From Senegalia massiliensis (GTDB lineage: Bacteria; Bacillota; Clostridia; Tissierellales; SIT17): a stretch of DNA of 64,000 nucleotides. Where the stretch lies: positions 1,397,241 to 1,461,240 of the forward strand of contig NZ_LR130785.1 of NCBI RefSeq assembly GCF_900626135.1, written 5' to 3'. The translations under genes and the position numbers were made by a program. Below, piece by piece: positions 57,321-64,000 of this stretch. The notes below the pieces were generated by a model. The model made no database searches. It saw only the letters and a list, made by a program, of their open reading frames with translations, and was not told the DNA's origin. The first letter of the stretch is position 1. Every line of letters begins with the position of its first letter.

Positions 57321-58341
57321 AGGATTAATAGATGGTATTAAAAAAAATGATTTGAAAAATATATATATATTTTTGGGACAAGAAGTATTTTTAATTGATT
57401 TTTGTATAGAAAAAATTAAAGAAAAGTATATTGATCCTAACTTTGAAACATTAAATTATATAACTATTGATGGAAAAGATATAAATGCAGTTGAAGCAAT
57501 TAATGCAGCAGAAACTCTTCCATTTATGTCTGAAAAAAAATTGGTTGTAATAAATGATCCATCTTGGTTTTCAAAACAAGCCAAAATTGAAGAAACTAAG
57601 GATCTTTTATCTTATTTAGATAAGCCATCTACTTCTACAATATTAATATTTAATATAAAGAGGTCATCTATAGATAAAAGAAAAAAAATAGTAAAAACAA
57701 TAAAAAAGCAAGGTGGAATAATAGAGTTTGATAAAATTAGAGGTAGTGAGTTAGAGAAATGGGTAGAAAAAGAATTTAAAAAGAAAAACAAAACTATAGA
57801 TAAAAAGAGTATAGATAGATTTATTGATATTACAGGATATTTAAGCTCTAATAGTGAAATTACTCTATATGATATGAAGAATGAAATTGAAAAGACTGTT
57901 AATTATATAGGAGAAGAACAGAGAATAAAAGAAGAGGATATAGAAAAAGTACTAATAAAATCTCTACAAAGTAATATTTTTGAACTTGTAGATGCTATTG
58001 CAGAAAAAAGGTTTAATAAAGCTATATCAATTTTTAATATTATGATATTGAATAACGAGCCTCCTCAACTTATTATTCATATGATTACAAGACAATTTAG
58101 ATTGCTTTTAATGTCGAAAGTTTTACAGTTAAAGGGATATAGTGTAATAGAATTATCTAAAAAGATGAAAGTGCCTAATTTTGTAGCTAAAAAAATTTTA
58201 ACTCAAAGTAAAAATTTCTCTATGGACACGTTAAAAGGAAACTTAGAAACTTGCATAAATACTGATAAAAGCATAAAAAAAGGAAAAATTGATGCAAAAC
58301 TTGGCATAGAAATACTCATAATGAATATGAACAAACAATAA
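57310..58341 (+). CDS. holA: DNA polymerase III delta subunit
   Basis: HolA is the delta subunit of the clamp loader, which opens the beta clamp. The protein has 343 residues with the delta N-terminal domain IYIFLGQEVFLIDFCIEKI, ETLPFMSEKKLVVINDP, and a C-terminal helical domain with NEPPQLIIHMITRQFRLLL. ATG 57310 follows AAAGGAG at 57296-57302 and overlaps the comEC stop by 11 bp. The comEC-holA-rpsT grouping is conserved in Bacillota. Confidence 0.95.
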   Translation: MGYKGLIDGIKKNDLKNIYIFLGQEVFLIDFCIEKIKEKYIDPNFETLNYITIDGKDINAVEAINAAETLPFMSEKKLVVINDPSWFSKQAKIEETKDLLSYLDKPSTSTILIFNIKRSSIDKRKKIVKTIKKQGGIIEFDKIRGSELEKWVEKEFKKKNKTIDKKSIDRFIDITGYLSSNSEITLYDMKNEIEKTVNYIGEEQRIKEEDIEKVLIKSLQSNIFELVDAIAEKRFNKAISIFNIMILNNEPPQLIIHMITRQFRLLLMSKVLQLKGYSVIELSKKMKVPNFVAKKILTQSKNFSMDTLKGNLETCINTDKSIKKGKIDAKLGIEILIMNMNKQ

Positions 58342-58378
58342 AAACTTCGGGTAGATTTTGTTATCCCCGAAGTTTTTT
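58341..58378. terminator. Bidirectional terminator between holA and rpsT
   Basis: An 11-bp stem AAAACTTCGGG/CCCGAAGTTTT encloses a 14-base loop and has A/T arms. It lies between the convergent holA and rpsT stops. Confidence 0.87.
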
Positions 58379-58379
58379 A

Positions 58380-58643
58380 TTACTTAGCAGCATTTAACTT
58401 GCTAGCTAATTGACTTACTTTTCTACTAGCTTTATTTTTATGCATAGTATTTTTTATAGCAGCTCTATCAAGTTTCTTTTCAATTACCTTAAATAATTCT
58501 TTTGCTTCATCTATATTATTATTGTCTAAAGCATTTTCAAATTTTTTGATGTATGTCTTTATTTGAGATTTTCTTTTTTTATTAACTAATGTTTTGCTTT
58601 CAATAACTTTAATTCTTTTCTTAGCAGATTTAATATTTGCCAT
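58380..58643 (-). CDS. rpsT: Small-subunit ribosomal protein S20
   Basis: The 87-residue protein begins [19 protein letters not shown], the S20 signature, and is rich in Lys and helical. It binds 16S rRNA in the 30S body. ATG 58643 follows GGGGGTGA on the minus strand; longer readings upstream include the ribosome site itself. The minus orientation beside holA is common in this group. Confidence 0.97.
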   Translation of the reverse strand: MANIKSAKKRIKVIESKTLVNKKRKSQIKTYIKKFENALDNNNIDEAKELFKVIEKKLDRAAIKNTMHKNKASRKVSQLASKLNAAK

Positions 58644-58811
58644 TAGGTTTTCACCCCCTTCAAAATACATTAACAAAAGCTATTTTACCATAAATAAGCT
58701 TTTATTACAAGCAAAAAAAGGGAATAGATAAAATTTAAATAAAAGAATATTTTTTGTTTAGTTAGGAAATATATATACAAATAGTAAAATCATAAAAATG
58801 GAGTGATAAAT

Positions 58812-59786
58812 ATGTTTCAAATACGTACGGATTTAGCTGTAGAAGCAAGAGAAATATATAATGAAGGTAAAGAACAAGAAATCTCAGGAGTGGAAATTGA
58901 AAAGGAAGAAACTAATGACTATAAAATAGTAAGAATTAAAATATTAGATAAAACGGGAGAAAAAAATTTAAATAAAAAAATAGGAAATTATACTACAATA
59001 GAATGTTCTGCTTTAAAAAGTGCAGATCAAGATTTAAAAGATAATATAAGTAAAGTATTAGCTAAAGAATTAAAAGCAATAATTAGCAATAAAAAACATG
59101 GAAAAACTTTAGTTGTAGGATTGGGAAATAGGAATGTTACTCCTGATGCATTAGGACCAAAAGTAGTTGAAAAAATATTAGTAACAAGACATTTTTTTAA
59201 GGCATATAAAAAAGAGAGTGATGAAACAATGGCAAATGTTTCATCTATATCTCCTGGTGTTATGGGACTTACAGGAATAGAAACAAGTGAAATAATAAAA
59301 GGAATTGTAGAAAAAACAGAACCAGAATTAATAATAGCTGTAGATGCATTAGCTTCAAGAAATATGAGGCATATTAGTTCTACAATACAAATATCAGATA
59401 CTGGAATTAGTCCAGGATCTGGTGTAGGAAATAGAAGAAAACCAATAAGTGAAGAGTATTTAGGAGTACCAGTAATAGCTATAGGAATTCCTACAGTTGT
59501 AGATGCAGCAACACTTATAAATGATACTATAGGACTTATAATTGGTGAAATGAAACAACAAGCTGAAAAAGGTCAGCAATTTTATTCATTATTAGAAGAT
59601 TTGGAGGAAAATGATAAATATAATTTAATAAAAGAAGTACTATCTCCTTATATGGATAATGTAATGGTCACTCCAAAAGAAGTTGATGATTTAATTAATG
59701 ATTTAAGTCAAATTATATCTAACGGTATAAACATATCTGTTCATCCAGGAATAGATTTAAAAGATGTAAATAGATATTTAAATTAA
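58812..59786 (+). CDS. gpr: Germination protease GPR
   Basis: GPR degrades small acid-soluble spore proteins during germination. The 324-residue protein begins MFQIRTDLAVEAREI, which resembles the family's propeptide end and SASP-like cleavage site. It continues with VVGLGNRNVTPDALGPKVV, SPGVMGLTGIETSEI and IAVDALASRN. ATG 58812 follows GGAGTGAT; the GTG at 58803 overlaps that site. The family is expressed in the forespore. spoIIP follows, as in Bacillus. Confidence 0.96.
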   Translation: MFQIRTDLAVEAREIYNEGKEQEISGVEIEKEETNDYKIVRIKILDKTGEKNLNKKIGNYTTIECSALKSADQDLKDNISKVLAKELKAIISNKKHGKTLVVGLGNRNVTPDALGPKVVEKILVTRHFFKAYKKESDETMANVSSISPGVMGLTGIETSEIIKGIVEKTEPELIIAVDALASRNMRHISSTIQISDTGISPGSGVGNRRKPISEEYLGVPVIAIGIPTVVDAATLINDTIGLIIGEMKQQAEKGQQFYSLLEDLEENDKYNLIKEVLSPYMDNVMVTPKEVDDLINDLSQIISNGINISVHPGIDLKDVNRYLN

Positions 59787-59810
59787 ATCATATTTAATAG
59801 TTCTTCTGAA

Positions 59811-59844
59811 TATAGTTTATATAGTGGGTTCTATATAAACTATA
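59811..59844. repeat. Perfect 14-bp inverted repeat between gpr and spoIIP
   Basis: TATAGTTTATATAG and CTATATAAACTATA enclose the six-base loop TGGGTT. It ends four bases before the AGAGGAGG ribosome site of spoIIP. No T tract follows, so it is not a standard terminator. Confidence 0.9.
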
Positions 59845-59858
59845 AGAGGAGGAAAATA

Positions 59859-61025
59859 ATGAAAGTATACTATGTAAAGGATAGAAGCATAATTTATATT
59901 ATTGCAGCTATAGTATGTTTGTCAGTCATATTCACAGGTATAAGAATTATAGATAAATTTCAAAAGCAAGAAAAGGTAGAGAAAACAGTAGAAGTTGTGG
60001 AGTTAAGTGTTTTTACTGATTTAATAACTAATTCAAATACTTTTTTTGGAAGTGTATATAAAAAGAAATATGATAAAGAATCTTTTTTTATAAATATAAA
60101 ATCAAAAATTACAGGAAAGTTAAAGATTGATAAAAATCTAATAAAAACGCAATTACCTGCTATAATTAATATGGCAGAAGAACCTCAACTTTCAAGTAGA
60201 GGTTCAAAAAAAGACTTAGATAAAAATGAAGAAACATTTCATCAGATAGAAGGAGATACAGATTATAAAGCATTAGGAGATATATCATTTATAGATGAAG
60301 AAGAAGTAATAGAAGTGGGAAATCTTGGAATATCGAAAGAAAAGGCTTTAGAAAAAATTAAAAATATAGATAAACCTAAAAGTATAAGTATTGCAAAAGA
60401 TAAACCTTATATTATGATTTATCATACTCATGCTACAGAAGCATATTTACCAAATCATGATGGTGGTTTTAGATCAAGGGATAAAAATTATAATATGATA
60501 AAAATAGGTGATATAATAACAGAAAAATTAATAGAAAAAGGTCACAGGGTAAAACATATTGAGACTACTCATGATTATCCAAGTTATAATGCGTCATATT
60601 CAAGAGCACGTTCTACTATAGAAAAAGAATTAAAAGGTGAAAAAAACTTAAGAGTGTTAATAGATATTCATAGAGATGGAGTTTCTCCAGGAGCTTCATA
60701 TTATGATCGTATAAAAAAAGAAAGTGTTGTACAAATTGATGGTAAGAAAGTAGGTACTTTTAAATTTGTAGTTGGAAATGACACTCCTAATAAAGATAAA
60801 GTTTTACAATTTGCAAATTATATAAAATCTGTATCAGATATGATGTATCCAGGATTATGTTTAAAGCCTATTATAAAGCCTTATGGAAAATTTAATCAAT
60901 ATTTAAGTGATTATAGTTTACTTATGGAAGTAGGGAGTAATGTTAATACTTTAGAAGAGACAGAAAGAACTGCAGATTATATTTCTGAAATATTAGATGT
61001 AGCATTAAAGGGTATGGTAAATTAA
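59859..61025 (+). CDS. spoIIP: Stage II sporulation protein P (spore cortex/engulfment amidase-endopeptidase)
   Basis: SpoIIP is the membrane-bound wall hydrolase that works with SpoIID and SpoIIM to thin the septum during engulfment. The 388-residue protein has an N-terminal membrane anchor (about 10-29), a linker, and the SpoIIP catalytic domain with PYIMIYHTHATEAYLP (metal His), LIDIHRDGVSPGAS and LLMEVGSNVNTLEE (Glu). ATG 59859 follows AGAGGAGG. Its order after gpr matches Bacillus. Confidence 0.95.
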   Translation: MKVYYVKDRSIIYIIAAIVCLSVIFTGIRIIDKFQKQEKVEKTVEVVELSVFTDLITNSNTFFGSVYKKKYDKESFFINIKSKITGKLKIDKNLIKTQLPAIINMAEEPQLSSRGSKKDLDKNEETFHQIEGDTDYKALGDISFIDEEEVIEVGNLGISKEKALEKIKNIDKPKSISIAKDKPYIMIYHTHATEAYLPNHDGGFRSRDKNYNMIKIGDIITEKLIEKGHRVKHIETTHDYPSYNASYSRARSTIEKELKGEKNLRVLIDIHRDGVSPGASYYDRIKKESVVQIDGKKVGTFKFVVGNDTPNKDKVLQFANYIKSVSDMMYPGLCLKPIIKPYGKFNQYLSDYSLLMEVGSNVNTLEETERTADYISEILDVALKGMVN

Positions 61026-61086
61026 TACCCTTCTTTTTTAGGGAAAAAAATGGTACAATAATAATATCTTAATTGGGGGTGTATAT

Positions 61087-61629
61087 ATGTCAGAAGATAA
61101 AAGTGATAAATTTAAAAATGAAGCTTTTGAATGGATAAAAAGTATTTTATTTGCTGTAGTTATTGCAATTATAATAAAAACATTTATTTTTAATACAACA
61201 TATGTATTAGGTAATTCTATGTATCCTACTCTACATGAAAAGGATAGATTATTTACAAATAAAATTATATATATAGTAGATGAACCTAAGAGAGGGGATA
61301 TTGTTGTATTACATGCACCAGATGAAATGAATAAAGATTATATAAAAAGAGTAATAGGTGTAGAAGGAGATATTGTCCAAATAAAAAATGGATATGTATA
61401 TTTAAATGGAGAGAAATTAAACGAAAAATATATTGCACCTAACAGTTATACAAATGAAGAACTTAAAATAGAAGTAGGGAAAGACGAAGTGTTTGTATTA
61501 GGAGATAATAGACTTAAAAATGCTAGTAAGGACAGTAGATATTTTGGAACAGTAAATATTGACGAAATAACAGGCAAAGCCTTTTTTAGATATTATCCAT
61601 TTAACGATAGATTTGGAACTTTAAAATAA
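61087..61629 (+). CDS. lepB: Signal peptidase I
   Basis: The enzyme removes signal peptides at the membrane. The 180-residue protein has one N-terminal membrane segment (about 18-36), catalytic Ser44 in LGNSMYPTL and Lys87 in DYIKRVIG. GDNRLKNASKDSRYFG forms the S26 box E. The short form is usual for Bacillota. It has a GGGGGTG site and lies 60 bp after spoIIP. Confidence 0.96.
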   Translation: MSEDKSDKFKNEAFEWIKSILFAVVIAIIIKTFIFNTTYVLGNSMYPTLHEKDRLFTNKIIYIVDEPKRGDIVVLHAPDEMNKDYIKRVIGVEGDIVQIKNGYVYLNGEKLNEKYIAPNSYTNEELKIEVGKDEVFVLGDNRLKNASKDSRYFGTVNIDEITGKAFFRYYPFNDRFGTLK

Positions 61630-61678
61630 AAGTATAAAATTATAAAATTTGTCCATACTCATTAATGGTGATGAGAAT

Positions 61679-61957
61679 ATGGAAAGTAGACTTGAAAGAT
61701 ATTTAAAAGAAAAGAAAAATAAAAAAAGAAAGAGAATAAAAATTTTAATTATATCTTTGATGGTGATATTATTAGTTGTTGCCATTAGTATAGTAAATGA
61801 TAGTTTATACAACTATTTTGATTTAACAGATACATCTGTTTTTAATTATGAATATGAAAAATCAACACACGTCATTGAAATTTTTGGAAATGAATTTGAC
61901 ATCAATTTAAATAAAGCAGTAAAAAATATAAAAGAATATATAGTAAATATATTTTAA
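61679..61957 (+). CDS. Hypothetical small single-pass membrane protein
   Basis: The 92-residue protein has a very basic N-terminus (LKEKKNKKRKRIK), one membrane segment (about 19-36) and a short extracytoplasmic tail. ATG 61679 follows GGTGATGAG; it is read after lepB and before a terminator. I do not recognise a family. Confidence 0.65.
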   Translation: MESRLERYLKEKKNKKRKRIKILIISLMVILLVVAISIVNDSLYNYFDLTDTSVFNYEYEKSTHVIEIFGNEFDINLNKAVKNIKEYIVNIF

Positions 61958-61979
61958 AAAGCGACTTTGTCGCTTTTTA
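61956..61979 (+). terminator. Rho-independent terminator before lepA
   Basis: A 10-bp stem AAAAAGCGAC/GTCGCTTTTT has a three-base loop and T-rich tail, after the small membrane protein gene. Confidence 0.85.
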
Positions 61980-62059
61980 TTTACTTATATCTAATTATAT
62001 GATATTCTACAAGTTAGATAATAATGAAATAAGTAACATTTCCTATAGAGGAGGAAAAC

Positions 62060-63874
62060 ATGGATATAAGAGAAAGAAGAACAAGAGTTAGAAATTTTTC
62101 TATAATTGCCCACATTGATCATGGTAAGTCAACACTTGCAGATAGACTTATTCAAAGTACAGGGCTTGTAACAAAAAGGGAAATGCAAGAGCAACTTTTA
62201 GATAATATGGACTTGGAAAGAGAAAGAGGTATAACAATAAAACTTCAAACTACTAGATTAGTATATAAAGCTAAAGATGGTAATGAGTACATATTAAACT
62301 TGATAGATACTCCAGGACATGTAGACTTCAATTATGAAGTATCAAGAAGTCTTGCTGCATGTGAAGGTGCAATTCTTGTAGTAGATGCTGCACAAGGAGT
62401 AGAAGCTCAAACTTTAGCCAATGTATATTTAGCTATAGAACAAGATCTTGAAATATTACCTGTAATAAATAAAATAGATTTACCAAGTGCAAGACCAGAA
62501 GAAGTAAAAAAAGAAGTTGAAGATGTTGTAGGGCTTGATTGCTCTGAAGCACCTATGATTTCTGCAAAAGAAGGATTAAATATAGAAGATGTTTTGGAAG
62601 CTATCGTTAAATATATTCCTGCTCCTAGTGGGGATAATGATAATCCATTAAAAGCACTAATATTTGATTCATATTATGATTCATATAAGGGTGTTATTGC
62701 TGATGTAAGAGTTATGGAAGGTTCCATAAAAAAAGGCATGGAAATAAAAATGATGGCAACTGATAAAAAATTTGAAGTAACAGAAGTGGGGATTTTTTCT
62801 CCTAATATGGTTGAAATAGACTCACTTAATGCAGGAGATGTAGGTTATGTTTCTGCAAGTATCAAAAATGTAAAAGATGCAAGAGTAGGGGATACTATAA
62901 CAAGTGTTCAAAACCCTGCAGAGGAGCCCTTACCAGGGTATAAAAAGGTTACTCCAATGGTATATTGTGGTATTTATCCAGCTGAAGGTGAAGACTATAA
63001 CAATGTTCGTGAAGCTTTAGAAAAATTACAAGTAAATGATGCATCACTTACCTTTGAAGCAGAAACTTCTGTAGCATTAGGGTTTGGATTTAGATGTGGA
63101 TTTTTAGGTTTACTTCATCTGGAAATAATACAAGAAAGATTAGAAAGAGAGTTTGATTTAAATATAGTAACTACTGCACCAAGTGTTATTTATAAAATCA
63201 AAAAAACAGATGGCGAATTAATTGAAATACAAAATCCAACTAATATGCCACCTACTCAAGAGATTGATTATATGGAAGAACCAATAGTTGAAGCTTCGAT
63301 TATGTCACCAACTGACTTTGTAGGTCCAGTAATGGAATTGTGTCAAAGTAGACGTGCAGTTTTTAAAAATATGGAATATTTAGAAGAGACAAGAGTAGTA
63401 ATGCATTACGACATACCACTTAACGAAGTAATTTATGACTTTTTTGATGCATTAAAATCAAAAACTAAAGGATATGCTTCATTAGATTATGAACTAAAAG
63501 GGTATGAACAATCAGAGTTAGTTAAACTTGATATACTTATAAACAAAGAATTAGTAGATGCATTTTCAATAATTGCACATAAAGATAAAGCATATGAAAG
63601 AGGAAGAATGATTGCTGAAAAACTAAAAGATGTTATTCCACGTCATATGTTTGCAGTTCCTATACAAGCAAGTATTGGAAATAAAGTTATAGCAAGAGAA
63701 ACAATAAGAGCTCTTAGAAAAGATGTTTTATCTAAATGTTATGGTGGAGATATAAGTAGAAAGAAAAAGTTATTAGAAAAGCAAAAAGAAGGAAAGAAAA
63801 GAATGAGACAAGTTGGTAATGTAGAAGTTCCACAAGACGCTTTTCTTGCTGTACTTAAATTTGATGATAAATAA
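62060..63874 (+). CDS. lepA: Elongation factor 4 (LepA)
   Basis: LepA is a ribosome-dependent GTPase, tied to back-translocation and to translation initiation. The 604-residue protein has G1 [14 protein letters not shown], the switch [32 protein letters not shown] and NKIDLPSA. The LepA-specific C-terminal domain has [28 protein letters not shown] precedes the ATG. It is complete and ends in a hairpin. Confidence 0.97.
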   Translation: MDIRERRTRVRNFSIIAHIDHGKSTLADRLIQSTGLVTKREMQEQLLDNMDLERERGITIKLQTTRLVYKAKDGNEYILNLIDTPGHVDFNYEVSRSLAACEGAILVVDAAQGVEAQTLANVYLAIEQDLEILPVINKIDLPSARPEEVKKEVEDVVGLDCSEAPMISAKEGLNIEDVLEAIVKYIPAPSGDNDNPLKALIFDSYYDSYKGVIADVRVMEGSIKKGMEIKMMATDKKFEVTEVGIFSPNMVEIDSLNAGDVGYVSASIKNVKDARVGDTITSVQNPAEEPLPGYKKVTPMVYCGIYPAEGEDYNNVREALEKLQVNDASLTFEAETSVALGFGFRCGFLGLLHLEIIQERLEREFDLNIVTTAPSVIYKIKKTDGELIEIQNPTNMPPTQEIDYMEEPIVEASIMSPTDFVGPVMELCQSRRAVFKNMEYLEETRVVMHYDIPLNEVIYDFFDALKSKTKGYASLDYELKGYEQSELVKLDILINKELVDAFSIIAHKDKAYERGRMIAEKLKDVIPRHMFAVPIQASIGNKVIARETIRALRKDVLSKCYGGDISRKKKLLEKQKEGKKRMRQVGNVEVPQDAFLAVLKFDDK

Positions 63875-63905
63875 AATGCACACAATTTGTGTGCATTATT
63901 AATTT
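63875..63905 (+). terminator. Probable terminator after lepA
   Basis: An 11-bp stem AATGCACACAA/TTGTGTGCATT with a one-base centre is followed by a weak AT-rich tail, so termination may be partial and hemW may be co-transcribed. Confidence 0.65.
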
Positions 63906-63942
63906 TATAAAATATATTAATATATTATTAAGAGGTGATCTT

Positions 63943-64000
63943 TTGAAAGATGCTGCATTATATATTCATATACCTTTTTGCATAAAGAAATGTGATTATT
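63943..64000 (+). CDS. hemW: HemW-like radical SAM protein (start only; cut by the window edge)
   Basis: Only 19 codons are visible. TTG 63943 follows AGAGGTGAT. The sequence LYIHIPFCIKKCDY holds the first two cysteines of the CxxxCxxC motif in the form typical of HemW (once annotated as an oxygen-independent coproporphyrinogen oxidase), a heme chaperone. hemW commonly follows lepA in Bacillota, which supports the call. Confidence 0.85.
   Translation, partial: MKDAALYIHIPFCIKKCDY

Noticed and set aside
1-64000. CRISPR arrays, insertion sequences, integrases or prophage genes.
   Set aside because: None was seen; no repeat-spacer pattern or transposase/integrase motif occurs in the window.

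Overview
The window is a continuous stretch of chromosome from a low-GC, AT-rich Bacillota. It carries spore-formation and spore-germination genes (spoIVFA/spoIVFB-like pair, gpr, spoIIP), a full selenocysteine machinery, and catabolic genes suited to an anaerobic amino-acid fermenter (arginine deiminase with ornithine carbamoyltransferase, a probable glutamate 2,3-aminomutase). A spore-forming clostridium-like organism of the Tissierellia/Clostridia fits best; the exact genus cannot be fixed by eye. There are no insertion sequences, prophage genes, CRISPR arrays or rRNAs. Genes are densely packed with strong GGAGG-type ribosome sites, frequent TTG/GTG starts, and short perfect-hairpin terminators, many of them bidirectional.

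Positions 1-8838 hold the cell-shape and division block: partial radC, mreBCD, a very large PBP2, then minCDE and mgsA. Positions 8924-15667 follow the Bacillus-like order spoIVFA-spoIVFB ... rplU-prp-rpmA, with two radical-SAM-linked genes and RNase G inserted before an L21 leader. Positions 15732-22675 hold obgE, a CRM-domain RNA-binding protein, nadD, an HD phosphohydrolase, rsfS, a leucine T-box with leuS, and a YheO-type regulator. A D-Ala-D-Ala carboxypeptidase (minus strand) and comEA follow.

Positions 24778-32420 are the selenium region: selD (itself a selenoprotein with an in-frame UGA at codon 16), selA, selB, then a two-component system with a GerMN lipoprotein, and selC, the tRNA for selenocysteine, with its own promoter and terminator. 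Together they make selenophosphate, charge tRNA(Sec) and deliver it to UGA codons.

Positions 32503-48364 form a mixed region: thyA/dfrA on the minus strand, a twin P-loop ATPase, bioY with a BirA-type operator, a DNA alkyltransferase, an alkaline-phosphatase-superfamily enzyme, a transporter, peptidases, an AlaX editing protein, and the aminomutase. Next to the aminomutase is an intact small gene resembling only the helical front half of Eco57I-type DNA methylases.

Positions 48551-52160 hold a MoxR/DUF58/DUF4129 operon. Positions 52527-58376 hold arcA, the OTC gene, comEC and holA. The end of the window carries rpsT (minus), gpr, spoIIP, lepB, a small membrane protein, lepA and the first codons of hemW.

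The most interesting items are the UGA-containing selD with its hairpin, the substrate-switch residues in the aminomutase, the stand-alone methylase-front-like protein, the 1144-residue PBP2, the BirA operator shared by divergent promoters, and a perfect 14-bp inverted repeat directly before the spoIIP ribosome site. All family names are by reading motifs; no database search was possible.
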